A stretch of 64,000 bases of DNA from Ceratodon purpureus (GCA_014871385.1 MU104859.1:1-64000); one strand, 5' to 3'. Positions 21,553 through 32,954 are shown, counted from the first letter of the stretch. A program made the numbers and translations. The notes: generated from the letters alone by a model not told the origin.

Positions 21553-24255
21553 TAGGATGCGGCCCACTCACCGGCACCCGAGGTCATGACGTGGTTGTGG
21601 GTTTGAGGGGATAGGCCGCACCGGGCTCGGGGAGGGAGACGCTCCTTCCCTGTGCACCGTTGTCGTGCCAACTCTCCGACGACCCATCGCCGCGTAGTCC
21701 GAGGGTGCTCGGCTGTGGATTGCAAGTAGAGTGGGATCCGTGTCACGTGGGAGAGCTCTCATGGCAATGCCGGTGATGGTGTTTGGCACCGGTGGGAGGG
21801 TGAGGACCGTCCCGCAGGTGTTGGGGTGACGGGGTGGAATCTGCGGTAAGCGTGGTCCCCCGTGGAACTGCGTGCATGTGGCCTACATGTTTGTTGTTCC
21901 TCGGGGGTCCTCGGTGCAGTTCATGGCGCGTCCACACACCGTGTGTGGTTGTGTGGTGATGCGCCGAGGCCCACGGTAAGCCGGGTGACACGCACTCTTC
22001 CATTCGTCCCTTGGATTGGACCCAGCCCCCCCGCACGGCGAGCACATTGCCGGGTGTTGCGTGGCGTGGGCAAACCCCGGGCCCGGAATGGTGGGGGTGG
22101 GATCCGTGTCACGTGGGAGAGCTCTCATTGCGACGCCGGTGATGGTCTTTGGCATCGGTGGGAGGGTGAGGACTGTCGCGGGGGATGTGTGGTTGACGAG
22201 GTGGAACCCGCGGTAAGCGTGGTCCCCCGTGGACCTGCGTGCATGTGGCCTACATGTTTGTTGTTCCTCGGGGGTCCTCGGTGCAGTTCATGGCGCGTCC
22301 ACACGCCGTGTGGTTGTGTGGTGATGCGCCGAGGCCCACGGTGAGCCGGGTGATATTGAGTCATCTATTCGTGCCTTGGATGGGACCCGGCTCCTCCACG
22401 GCAAGCACATTGCCGGGTGTCGCCATGACGGGGGAATGTTGGAATGCGGACCACTCACCGGCACCCGAGGACATGACGTGGTTGTGGATTTGAAAGGATA
22501 GGCCGCACCGGGCTCGGGGAGGGAGACGCTCCTTCCCTGTGTGCCGTTGTCGTGCCAACTCCCCGACGATCCATTCCGGCGTAGTCCGAGGGTGTTGGGC
22601 TGTGAATGGCAAGTGGGGTGGATCCGTGTCATGTGGGATAGCTCTCATGGCGACGCCGGTGATTGTGTTTGGCATCGGTGGGAGGGTGAGGACCGTCCCG
22701 CGGGTGTTGGGGTGACGGGGTGGAACCCGCGGTCAGCGTGGTCCCCCGTGGAACTGCGTGCATGTGGCCTACATGTTTGTTGCTCCTCGGGGGTCCTCGG
22801 TGCAGTTCATGGCGCGTCCACACGCCGTGTGGTTGTGTGGTGATGCGCCGAGGCCCACGGTGAGCCGCGTGATATTGAGTCATCTATTCGTGCCTTGGAT
22901 GGGACCCGGCTCCTCCACGGCAAGCACATTGCCGGGTGTCGCCATGACGGGGGAATGTTGGAATGCGGACCACTCACCGGCACCCGAGGACATGACGTGG
23001 TTGTGGATTTGAAAGGATAGGCCACACCGGGCTCGGGGAGGGAGACGCTCCTTCCCTGTGTGCCGTTGTCGTGCCAACTCCCCGAGGATCCATTCCGGCG
23101 TAGTCCGAGGGTGTTGGGCTGTGGGTTGCAAGTTAGCCTCCGGGACGTGTGCACACAGTACTTTGAATTTTAAGGAATGTTGGAATGCGGACCACTCACC
23201 GGCACCCGAGGACATGACGTGGTTGTGGATTTGAAAGGATAGGCCGCACCGGGCTCGGGGAGGGAGACGCTCCTTCCCTGTGTGCCGTTGTCGTGCCAAC
23301 TCCCCGACGATCCATTCTGGCGTAGTCCGAGGGTGTTGGGCTGTGAATGGCAAGTGGGGTGGATCCGTGTCATGTGGGATAGCTCTCATGGCGACGCCGG
23401 TGATTGTGTTTGGCATCGGTGGGAGGGTGAGGACCGTCCCGCGGGTGTTGGGGTGACGGGGTGGAACCCGCGGTCAGCGTGGTCCCCCGTGGAACTGCGT
23501 GCATGTGGCCTACATGTTTGTTGTTCCTCGGGGGTCCTCGGTGCAGTTCATGGCGCGTCCACACGCCGTGTGGTTGTGTGGTGATGCGCCGAGGCCCACG
23601 GTGAGCCGCGTGATATTGAGTCATCTATTCGTGCCTTGGATGGGACCCGGCTCCTCCACGGCAAGCACATTGCCGGGTGTCGCCATGACGGGGGAATGTT
23701 GGAATGCGGACCACTCACCGGCACCCGAGGACATGACGTGGTTGTGGATTTGAAAGGATAGGCCGCACCGGGCTCGGGGAGGGAGACGCTCCTTCCCTGT
23801 GTGCCGTTGTCGTGCCAACTCCCCGACGATCCATTCCGGCGTAGTCCGAGGGTGTTGGGCTGTGAATGGCAAGTGGGGTGGATCCGTGTCATGTGGGATA
23901 GCTCTCATGGCGACGCCGGTGATTGTGTTTGGCATGGGTGGGAGGGTGAGGACCGTCTCGGGGGATGTTTGGTTGACGAGGTGGAACCCGCGGTAAGCGT
24001 GGTCCCCCGTGGAACTGCGTGCATGTGGCCTACATGTTTGTTGTTCCTCGGGGGTCCTCGGTGCAGTTCTGGCGCGTCCACACGCCGTGTGGTTGTGTGG
24101 TGATGCGCCGAGGCCCACGGTGAGCCGGGTGATATTGAGTCATCTATTCGTGCCTTGGATGGGAGCCGCCCCCCCCACGGCGAGCAGCCCCCCGTACGGC
24201 GAGCACATTGCTGGGTGTTGCGTGGCGTGGGCAACCCCGGGCTTGGAATGGTGAG
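21553..24255. repeat. GC-rich 519-bp tandem array
   Basis: Units start with GGAATGCGGACCACTCACC at about 22440, 22959, 23180 and 23699, with a divergent first unit at 21553. Full period is 519 bp (22440 to 22959 and 23180 to 23699); the 22959 unit is cut to 221 bp and the first is enlarged to about 887 bp by internal repetition. Copies are nearly identical. Open frames in several phases are side effects of high GC. The array sharply interrupts AT-richer gene-fragment DNA. Confidence 0.92.
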
Positions 24256-24289
24256 AGTAGTTTTGTGATTGATTGGTTAGGTTGTGATG

Positions 24290-24560
24290 TGTGATAGCTG
24301 GTCATATGTTTTAGGTGGCGAAATCATAATCCTGCCGGTATTGTCAGGGAATAAATTAGGTGATCTGCATAATGCTGACTTGTAGCGCTTCTTAGCCTAG
24401 TGAATTATTTGTGCGTTATTGAGGACTTGAAGAGTTTTGGAAGCTTTTTCCTCCACGGTTGTTGCTACTGTATAATTCATTTACATTTGTTTAATCTCCA
24501 TTGCTATTCCATCTGTGGTTGCAATATTACAGTTTTGCTCTCTTTGGGCTTATATTTCTT
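24290..24560 (+). repeat. dispersed repeat module R, diverged copy
   Basis: Shares GGCGACAATAT-like, TAGGTGATCT, GTAGCxCTxCTTAGCC, GGAAGCTTTTTCC and CATTCACATTTGTTTAATCT blocks in the same order as copies at 28340-28560, 32680-32950 and 41107-41370. It stops where the others run into a G-rich tract, so the module is separable from that tract. Confidence 0.75.
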
Positions 24561-25533
24561 GCGTTCTAGTCCTCGTCTAAACTGTTTCTGAACTTTTCCG
24601 AGGCAATTCCGGTCGACTCTCGAGCCTATATAAGTGCTTGTAAATAAAACACTGTGTTCAAACCTTGCATGGTATACATCTTGAACGCTACCTAGCTCTT
24701 CGTTATAGACCTTTAATTTCTGTGTAGTAACTTGCGTGGATCCGTGGAAGATGTTTATCCACCTCGTGAACTTGTTAAGTCATATCGAAATACAAGTTAT
24801 GGAAAGTCACGGTGTCGTAAGGGGTTGCTAGGATTTAGGTGATCACCTGAATCCAACGAACGCAACAAAAATCCTGTACATTCATTTTTTTCTCCTTTCT
24901 TTGGCCACATGACAAATCTTCTTTCTCACTGATCGAGTCTCTCGATGTTTTTCCCGAATATTCGATATACATAGCCGGTTGATTTAATCCCTTAGGGCCA
25001 ACATATGGTACATTACAAAAGTAGTCATGGCCATGTGTGTTGTTGTGCTCTACGCCCCCGTACTCCAGGGATTGTTGAAGGAGCGTTCGCAATTCTGCTC
25101 CTAGGAAACACCTCGCTGCCAACTTGCCAAGCTTGTTGAATACGTGGTTAAGCACTTTGGTGAGGTCATCCCTTAGATCCTGATTTTGAATTCAGAAGCC
25201 ACACATTTGATCATTCCCCGAGACGAGCACTTGAGTCTACCTCCGATTAATTAGTTCATCATGTTGAAGAATAACATCAATAAAACAATAGAGATTCTTT
25301 CTATCCCAAGTGCCTACTTCTTGGAGAACCACTTCGAAGCAATACACTGATTTTAGAGGCCCGGAGCGGCCGAGAAGTGCTCAAAAGATCAACTCGATTG
25401 CGTGGATTTTACCAGGGCAACCGGAGTACTCAGCTGTATATAAAATGAACAAGTACACAAGTCCGAATTTGACGTTGCTTGACCATGCACACAAAACCGC
25501 CGACTTGATACAAAAGTAAAGAGGATAATTACC
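24561..25533. other. unassigned interval; possible LTR-like signals
   Basis: Contains CCTATATAAG and AATAAA at about 24627-24650 and a near-perfect palindrome GGATTTAGGTGATCACCTGA at 24831-24854. No paired repeat, primer-binding site or retrotransposon protein was found. The missing C-terminal HECT exons of the UPL7-like fragment are not recognisable here. Confidence 0.35.
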
Positions 25534-27204
25534 TTGAGATAGACAAGGTTTCGATGAAGCTCAACATCCAAACTAGACAGCTCATCAAGAAAGCTATATC
25601 GACCCAGAAGCTTTGAAACGAAGAGCGGTGAGAAGGAGTATTCTACCAGTATCCCCTCATATAATGCTTTCCCAACAATTCAGGCTAGAAACTCTAGCAT
25701 TCGCAATCCATGAACAAGACTTCTAGCAGCAGCGTGAGGAAAGAGCAAGCCCTCCTCTGTCGCCGTTTGAACAAATAGACCATATCTGCATACAACGAGA
25801 GATAAGATAAGTCAACCATAGCTGCAGACCATTTGCACCCGTTTGCAACTCACTGCACATCATTAGGCGGATCGACTGCATGGTCTTCCTTACTACAAGT
25901 TGAACTCTTACCCAGGATCGAAAGCCGCCTTAGCGAGATCGGTGAGGAACTCTTTGAACAATCCACTATAATCAAGGCCTGCCTCCGCAAGCCCGAGCTC
26001 ATTGACAAAAGATACATTTATACAAAACTTCAGTTTGGGACCCAATCCATTCAATTGAGCAAATCCATCTTCTACAATATGATCACGACGCACAGCTATT
26101 TCGATGGTTCCAGGCCCTGGACCTACAGAATCTCCTCCGATCAACTTTAGCAGCTTGTCACTTTGTACAAACTCACGAAATATTTGTACCCTATGAGGAG
26201 ATAATTGACTAGTTATTACAAGCATCATAGTAAATAGTACACAATGGCAATATAATCGGATACATAGCAGACAGCAATCAGGCGTAGGATGAGAAGTGAT
26301 TTGACACAATTGAGTGTCCTTCAGAACTCATGCTTGTTGCAACCATAGTACCTCTACTCAAGAAACTCGATTTCACGTCACAACAACTAGCCTTTGATTG
26401 TAAGAAAAAAGATACCTTTCTTCGAATGGTAGTACATGAGGAATTGTTGTCAGAATCGCCCCTGAGGCTGGTGCTTGTGAAGAGTCATCGGTCGTCTCTA
26501 GAGCAATAGCGACTTCGTGTGCTCGAGCTACAGCAGCAGTAGAAGGACGAGTACCCATAGCTGGAGCAAGCCATAGGTTAGGAGGGCAGAAGCTGCGCCG
26601 GCAATCCCGTTCATGTAAAGACTTCAAACACTTGGTTGCAACATCTATAAAAAGTGAATGTCTTCGCTTATATGTAGAATAAAATCCATAATAAACCATG
26701 GTATTGAGCATGGCGGAAATAACCCTTTGTTGTTCCAATGTGGAATGGCTCCTATGCAACCACATACATAATAAATTCTAAAAACATGAAAAATCCAAAA
26801 TGAAAGGGTGTTACTCCAACCATGTACAGAAATAAAAAGGATGACGATGCGTTTGACGTTTCAGCAAATTTGGAAATATCACACGGCAGAACGGATAGGC
26901 AAATAGAGCCATATTGCACGAGCTGACCCGCTACCTGAGGATTGTAAAATTCTTCGTCATCCAGCACAACCAGAATATGGGAATAAGCTGCACAAAACAG
27001 CAATAGGACAGGTAACACGTCCTCTGGCACACCTTCTGGACCCTTCTTAACATTATCCAGTTCGGTCCTGCAAGGTGCAGCGTCCTCTTCTGTTTCCATA
27101 TCTCTGCTAAACACAAGATTACCGTCAATCAAGTGTGAATGTCGATCTCTATCTTCAGAGTGCACCAATATTACTTCAAGTACATCCACTTTCATGTTTT
27201 GCAC
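25534..27204 (-). pseudogene. UPL7: UPL7-like HECT E3 ubiquitin ligase fragment with in-frame stop
   Basis: Four exon-like blocks on the minus strand. About 27190-26935: VLLLFCAAYSHILVVLDDEE. About 26760-26412: RDCRRSFCPPNLWLAP and TTIPHVLPFEER. 26188-25915: IFREFVQSDKLLKLIGGD, then VSFVNELGLAEAGLDYSGLF. 25791-25534: YGLFVQTATEEG, then [16 protein letters not shown] and [15 protein letters not shown]. This is the HECT N-lobe of plant UPL7 (UBE3B/C class), ligases that transfer ubiquitin through a C-lobe cysteine. In the last block the conserved Gly-Arg before IVGKALYEG reads Ala-stop; the TGA complement is at 25680-25682. After the donor at 25533 no C-lobe or catalytic Cys exon is found. Introns are retained. 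This is a genomic fragment, dead as a ligase. Confidence 0.82.
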
Positions 27205-27599
27205 AAAAGCCTATCTAATTTTACACCACTTCGTACAAGATTAAAGTCCAAGTCGGCTGATGCCAATTCAGTACTCAGCTCATTTGATTAATATTCAAGG
27301 ATAAGTATTGTCTTCGTCAACTTCAAGAATGGATCTAAGGAACTAAAATTACCAACAACACTGCAAAAAAATCGAAAATGTAAAGCAGAGTGATAAGCAA
27401 GGCAGAGGGTTCTCCATACTTCTAGATTAATTATTCCTTTCACAATATACCTTATTGCTTCCAATATGTCAAGAGGCCTACTTGATTCACCACTCCTGCC
27501 TGGTCTATTCGACATCATCCTTCCGTCCGCTCTGATTCCATCAGCTGATCTTCGAGGAGGCTCCAAATCAAGGCCATTATAACCTCTATTTGATCCACT
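27205..27599. other. unassigned interval upstream of the UPL7-like fragment
   Basis: A minus-strand frame at 27420-27566 (Arg-rich, then LDILEAIRYIVKGIINLEVW) could be a further exon but does not match UPL7 as I know it. Left unassigned. Confidence 0.3.
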
Positions 27600-27740
27600 T
27601 CCCTCAATAACGCAGAATCAATTCACTCGGCTAAGGAGTGCTACTTGTCAGCATTAAGGAGATCACCTAAATTATTCCTTGACAATACACGCCGGATTAT
27701 ATTGTCGCCACCTGGAATAGTCCGCTCTGTGTCTATCTAT
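27600..27740 (-). repeat. repeat module R, inverted partial copy
   Basis: Reverse complement of module R: GGAGATCACCTAAAT at 27659-27673, AGGAGTGCTACTTGTC and TATTGTCGCCACC all appear inverted. It precedes the plus-oriented composite unit at 27.75-31.35 kb. Confidence 0.75.
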
Positions 27741-27744
27741 TGAA

Positions 27745-28300
27745 GTCTAATACCACGGAACCTTATATGGTCATCAACTGCCAAGAAGCACCCGTTGTAT
27801 TGCGTGAGTAGGCTCATAAACATTGAGGCTTCCAGCTTCTTTTACCTCCTGAGGGGGAATTCATTTTTGACACAAAAAATACAAGATGCGTTCCAATCTA
27901 CATCCTGGAACTAAGGTTGGCCTATGTACACAAACATGAGAGCAATACTACAGCATGCTCCTCGCTGTATTTATCACGGAATCCATCACTTGCGGTTGGA
28001 GGTCGACTTTGAGCTTGATTTCCCAACCCCGCTTCAGCCTTGTTGAGCATCGTGATGCTTCATTGCAGCTTCAATCGCCTACGCCTCTTGCACGTCCGGG
28101 TCATTGTACAACTTTCCTACGTTAGACTCCGTGAAGTTCTTGGAGCCCCCGGAGGACTTATAAACCGAGTTGTTGGATGGCTAATTTGACAGCCATGTTG
28201 CTGAAGTGAATCAACATCAAAAATCCAAGTTAGCGAATTAACCTGGCAAAGCGCCTAGACGCGTGTAAATCTAAACTCACTCTTTGTTTTTCATACACAT
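27745..28300 (+). repeat. composite repeat, left module Q (copy A)
   Basis: Matches 40540-41060 block by block (GAGGCTTCC, CATCACTTGCGGTTGGAGG, TTGTTGAGCATCGTGATGC, TGCACGTCCGGGTCATTGTA, GAATCAACATCAAAAATCCA). A shorter copy lies at 32535-32660. No recognised protein. Confidence 0.8.
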
Positions 28301-28339
28301 ACTTAACCAAAAAGAGACCAAACTAGAAAACTTCCAAGG

Positions 28340-28560
28340 TCCCGTAATTGAGCGTGTATCGTCAGCGAATGATTTAGGTGATCTCCTAAATCTTGACGAG
28401 TAGCACTCCTGAGCCGAGTGAATTGATTCTGCGTTATTAAGGACTGGAGGGGTCTTGGAAGCTTTTTCCATTGAAGTTGTTGCAGCTCTATGGTCCATTC
28501 ACATTTGTTTAATCTACACTGCTATTCCATCCGTGGTTGTAACGTTACAGTTTTGAACTG
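28340..28560 (+). repeat. repeat module R (copy A)
   Basis: Begins near TCAGCGAATGATTTAGGTG with the palindrome at 28370-28392 and ends with GCTATTCCATCCGTGGTTG, directly before the G-rich tract. Confidence 0.8.
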
Positions 28561-28561
28561 C

Positions 28562-28850
28562 TGACGGAAGGGAGTGCACGGGCCGAAGGGAGGGCGAAGA
28601 GGGAAGACAGGGCGCTGGCGGAAGAGGGGGTGCGGACGGAGCAGCGTGCACATGCGGATGAGGGGCGCCGGCGGAAAGGGGGTGCGGACGGAGGAGAGTG
28701 CGCATACACGAGGGAGGGCGCGGGCGCACGAGCGTACGCGGGGTGGATGAGGGGGGAGCGGGCGGACGAGAGAGGACGGAGGAGTGCACGGGGGCGGATG
28801 AGAGGGCGCGGACACAAGGGAGGCGGCCAACGGAAGAGCCCTTGGCTGCA
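28562..28850 (+). repeat. G-rich purine-biased tract S (copy A)
   Basis: About 290 bp of GACGGAAGGGAGTGC, GGGCGAAGAGGGAAGAC and GGGTGCGGACGGAG motifs with strong G over C skew. Near-identical copies lie at 32955-33240 and 41375-41640, always between module R and the ACACCGGTGT array. Confidence 0.85.
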
Positions 28851-30600
28851 CCGGTGTGAGCCTCCGGGTGTGATGGTGTCCCCCCAGCCCTTCGCTGCAC
28901 TGGTGTGACCCGTTGGTGTGACCCCTCTGCAAAGAAGGTGTGATGGTGTTCCTGCGCGTCCTTTGATACACTGGTGTGACCCCTCGTCGTGTGACCCGTT
29001 TGCGGACGAGGTGTGACGGTGTTCCCCTCAGCCTTTCGCTATAGTCGTGTGACCCAATGGTGTAACTTCCTTTGCAAAAAAGGTGTGACGGTGTTCCCCA
29101 CAGCCCTTTGCTACACCCCTGGTGTACCCATTTGCGAAGTGGTGTTCCCACATCCCTCTGCCACACCGGTGTGACCCCGGGACCCGGGTGTAGGCGGACG
29201 GTGTGACGTCGGGGGAAGGGGAGAGTGTAGCGCCGGGTGTAGGCGGACACACGCACACCTCTTCTCCATGACGATACACTAGTGTGACCTTTGGTGTGGG
29301 CGGACACACTCACACCGGTGTGACCTAGGTGTAGGCCAATACACTTACACATCAATTCCATGAGCTTACACGACAGCCCGGGTGAAGGCGGGCACACTCA
29401 CACCTCGTCTTTGTGAGGTTACACCAGTGTGACATCGGGTGTGGGCGGACGGTGTGGCGTCGAGTGTAGGCGAACGGTGTAACCCGGGTGTAGGTGGGCA
29501 TACTCAGACCTCGTCCCCGTGAGGTTACACCAGTGTGACATCGGGTGTGGGCGGACGGTGTGGCACCGGGTGTAGGCGGGCACACTGACACCTCGTCTCC
29601 GCGAGGTTACACCAGTGTGGCCCGGGGTGTAGGCCGACACACTTACACTTGTGTAACCCGCGGTGTAGGAGGGGTGTGACGGAGGAGAGTGTGCGCTTCG
29701 GAGACGATGTTGTCGCTATTTGTAAATGTCGGCGTCGGCGTGCAGTACAAAAAATAGAGCGTCATACACGCTAAAGCCCAAAAACTTGAATGAGCAAACC
29801 CCGCACCCAAGGTGGCATGTCAGACTCCAAATGAATTCGACCCTAAACCAAAACCCCGAGCAATTCAGCCTCAACAGTGAGACCCGGGTGTAGCCCGATA
29901 CACTCACACCTCATGTCCGTAGAATTACACCCATGTGACCCCGGGTGTACGCGGTTTCAGCTCACACCTCATCAACTTGAGGTTACACTAGGGTGACTTG
30001 GGTGTAGGCCGGCACACCTACACCTCGTCGCCGTGAGGTTACACCGGTGTGGCCCCAGGTGTGGGTGGATGGTGTAGCGTCGGGTGTAGGCAAACGGTGT
30101 CACCCGGGTGTAGGCAGTCACTTACACCTCGTCTCCGTGAGGTTACACCAATGTGGCCTTGGGTGTGCGCGGATGGTGTGGCGCCGGGGTAGGCGGGCAC
30201 ACCCACACCTCGTCGGTGTGAGGCTACACCGGTGTGGCCCCGGGTGTGGGTGGATGGTGTGGCATCGGGGTGTAGGCGGACACTTCCACACCTCGTCGCC
30301 GTGAGGCTACACCGGTGTGGCCCCGGGTGTGGGTGGATGGTGTGGCGTCGGGTGTAGGCGAATGGTGTGACCCGGGTGTAGGCAGTTACTCACACCTCGT
30401 CTCCGCGAGGTTACACCGGTGTAGCCCCGGGTGTGGGTGAACGGTGTGGCGTCGCGTGTGGGTGGACGGTGTGGCGTCGGGTGTAGGCGGACGGTGTGAC
30501 CCGGGTGTAGGCGGGCACACTTGCACTGGTGTGACCCGGGTGTAGGTCCATGGTGTGACCCCCGGTGTAGGAGGGGTGTGACGGAGGAGAGGGTGGCTTG
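28850..30600 (+). repeat. ACACCGGTGT arrays with internal conserved flank (copy A)
   Basis: Array 28850-29670, conserved flank at about 29690-29880, and a second array 29880-30600. The left part has a variant unit with GGTGTGACGGTGTTCCC and TTTGCxAAxxAGGTGTGA blocks also found at 33240-33620 and 41640-41840. Confidence 0.85.
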
Positions 30601-31345
30601 GACGATGGTGTTGTGGTTGTTTGCAAAGGGTCGGTTTAATGTGCCTTGCACCAAAGATTATACACTCTAAAGCCAAAAAACTCAAATGAGCAAACCCTGC
30701 ACCATAGGTGGCATCTCAGACTCCAAATCAGTTCGACCCTAAATCAAAACGCCGTGCTTCAACGTTCACGGCATGCATTATCCACCGCCACTATTACAGA
30801 GGTGCCACGGCGCAAGAGGCAAGTTTTGATTGGCGGGGAATGGGAGGGCGAGCCTTATACCGATGGAAAGCTCTTTGAAAAGCGCACAAGATGCGCACAA
30901 AATACATGCAAATTGGGCAAAAATTAATTGAGATATAGCTCGCCGAAGTTCACAGTTAGACGGCGCACCCGGATATGCAACTTTTGCATGCGGAGGAATT
31001 AGCGGCCGTGCCTTATACCGATGAAAAGAGCGTGAGAAATCGGTCACAATGAAGCCAAGAACGACCGGAATCGGGCACAAAATGGCAGAGATATCGAAGG
31101 TGGAAGTTGGCGGCAACACGGCAATTACAATGAAAATGTCGCATTTGACTCGCACCGAATCCGTGAACGAAAATTAGATGGTTGGAAAGAGCTCACAAAA
31201 TCAGTAAAGACTGACCTTTGAAACACTCAAATCGCACAAGATATGAGGGAGAAAATGCACCCTAAACATTGGTGTGGCACGCGGGGTACACGAGTGCGGT
31301 GTACCTCACGGAATGCACTGCAGTCCGGTCCCCTGTTAACATAGG
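30600..31345 (+). repeat. composite repeat, right modules U and V (copy A)
   Basis: Closely matches 43690-44450. It runs from GATGGTGTTGTGGTTGTTTG through TTGATTGGCGGG, GCCTTATACCGATGGAAAG (and a second GCCTTATACCGATG about 160 bp on) and TGAAACACTCAAATCGCAC, to a right edge near GGAATGCACTGCAGTCCGGT. In copy C the edge abuts an unrelated satellite, which marks the element boundary at about 31345 and 44450. Confidence 0.8.
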
Positions 31346-31389
31346 ACAGTGTTGATATGTTCATGAGGGAGGAATTGATGCATTGTGCA

Positions 31390-31825
31390 CATGTCCTGGG
31401 TCCATCGGGGGATCCCTCGATGCGTCGGTATCCCTATCCCATCCTGTTGTTACGGCAGAGCATCGGGGGATCTCCCGATGACCCACTCACTTGAAACCAT
31501 ATTCATAAAACATAAACTAAAAACCTAGGTAACCTCACCCTGGACGATACACTGTATGGACAGTGCTGATTGCATTTGGGATCCCTTAATGCTTGGGTAT
31601 CATATCCTTGGTCCATCGGGGGATCCCGCGATGTGTTGGTATCCCCTTCCCATCCTGAGGGTATGGCAGAACATCGGGGGATCTCTCGATGACCTCATTG
31701 CCCCTTTCGTCCCTCTGTTTTTTATTTTTTATGGTCCTTCTAGATAGTTGTTGTCCTGTAAGTAATGCGCATAGCCCCTCACGCGTGTGTATGAATCGTA
31801 GTCATCGAGAGATCCCCCGATGATC
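31390..31825. repeat. pair of 215-bp-spaced palindrome clusters (CATCGGGGGATC)
   Basis: CATCGGGGGATCCCTCGATG and CATCGGGGGATCTCCCGATG flank about 45 bp at 31400-31480. Close relatives recur at 31612-31692, with an inverted single copy (CATCGAGAGATCCCCCGATG) at 31804-31823. These are short imperfect palindromes with a GGATC or AGATC core. Confidence 0.8.
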
Positions 31826-31929
31826 CGATTTGTATAACTCTTAATTGATTTGGAGCAAGAATTTGACCAACAGTGGTGTGTGTCTGTTCTGCAGGGAACA
31901 ACAAGTATTGGAACCACTAGGTGACCACA

Positions 31930-32176
31930 GACCCGTGAAGCTGTATCCCTTTATCGATAGATCATAATCCTCGATGACAGACGCAGCGGCTTCTGGAGGC
32001 CGCTTACCCAACCGCTTCCGAGCGCCTCTCCCATCCCAATTCTTCCCATAGTGTGTGACTACTATCTTCAGGGACGCGTCCACCAGCGACTCTGCATTCA
32101 CGGAAAAGAAAATCCCATCCCTCAACACCAAGGAATCCGACACAAATTCTAAAAGCTTACGCCACCTGTCTTCCAA
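31930..32176 (-). pseudogene. decayed FMN-hydrolase/riboflavin-kinase-like HAD fragment
   Basis: The minus-strand frame contains HYGKNWDGR, then KRLGKRPPEAAASVIEDYDL. This aligns without gaps to the cap region just after the first HAD motif in the plant bifunctional FMN hydrolase/riboflavin kinase (consensus YGKxWDGR, then VGKxPxEAAxxIxEDYxL). Those enzymes interconvert riboflavin and FMN. The aspartate motif that should precede this part is degraded (LVLRDGIFF in place of a D-x-D-G-T site). Nothing downstream matches the rest of the enzyme. It is a one-exon-sized relic between composite repeat copies. Confidence 0.5.
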
Positions 32177-32248
32177 TTCAATACCAAACCAACTTCCGAA
32201 CCACCGAGACCCAATTCACAACCTAATCCTTGCTCATCTCACCCCCCC

Positions 32249-32249
<1 letters not shown>

Positions 32250-32289
<40 letters not shown>
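32250..32289. repeat. poly-A tract of about 38-40 nt preceded by a C run
   Basis: Homopolymer A run after CTCACCCCCCCC. It may be a retroposon tail on the plus strand, but no body is identified to its left. Confidence 0.85.
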
Positions 32290-32290
<1 letters not shown>

Positions 32291-32534
32291 AACCCAAGAC
32301 GTCGTCAAACCCAACTCAAACTAGAGAATCCCCTCACGAAACACAATCTAGTACAATCCCGGAACCTACACCAAAACTCCAAACACTCCATCCCACCTTA
32401 CAACCCCACTTACTCACATCCTCTTCAAAAAGACACATAATCCTTGTACCAACACAAAAGAAAACCCCATCTCCACATCGAAACTCTTCTCCCAACAGTC
32501 TAAGCCCACTTATGAGAAGCTTCAAATATGTCAA

Positions 32535-32950
32535 AATACATGGTTTGACAGCCATGCTGCCGAACTGAATCAACATCAAAAATCCAAGTTAGCGAATCAA
32601 CCATGCGGAGAGCCAGTAAATCTAAACTCTCTCCCTGTTTCTCATACACATACTTAACCAAAACGAGACCAAACTCGAAGACTTCCAAGGCCCCGTGATA
32701 CTAGACTTTAATGGATAGACGCTGAGCGGACTGTCCATATGTTCCGGGTGGCGACAATATAATACCGCGTGTATTGTCATGGAATGATTTAGGTGATCTC
32801 CTAAATGTTGACGAGTAGCACTCCTTAGCCGAGAGAGGACCGGACGGGTCGTGGAAGCTTTTTCCACCGCGGTTGTTGCAGCCGTATGATCCATTCACAT
32901 TTGTTTAGTCTACATTGCTATTCCATCCGTGGTTGTAATGTTACATCTTT
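32535..32950 (+). repeat. composite repeat, modules Q (partial) and R (copy B)
   Basis: Enters module Q at GGTTTGACAGCCATGCTGCC and continues into module R. The GATTTAGGTGATCTCCTAAA palindrome is at 32787-32806 and the copy ends at CCATCCGTGGTTGTAATG. Close to copy C at 40965-41370. Confidence 0.85.
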
Positions 32951-32954
32951 GAAC

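Noticed and set aside
21743..24254. Overlapping frames up to 178 codons in the 519-bp array
   Set aside because: They recur in every unit in several frames, have no family resemblance and reflect high GC.
24600..24860. Solo LTR of a retrotransposon
   Set aside because: A TATA-like box and AATAAA are present, but no second copy, terminal dinucleotide pair, primer-binding site or retroviral-type protein could be found.
28514..29397. Long Pro/Ser/Arg-rich and His/Thr-rich frames on the minus strand (also at 32.9-33.5 and 41.3-41.9 kb)
   Set aside because: They run through the G-skewed tract and minisatellite, where stop codons are rare by composition. All phases give low-complexity protein.
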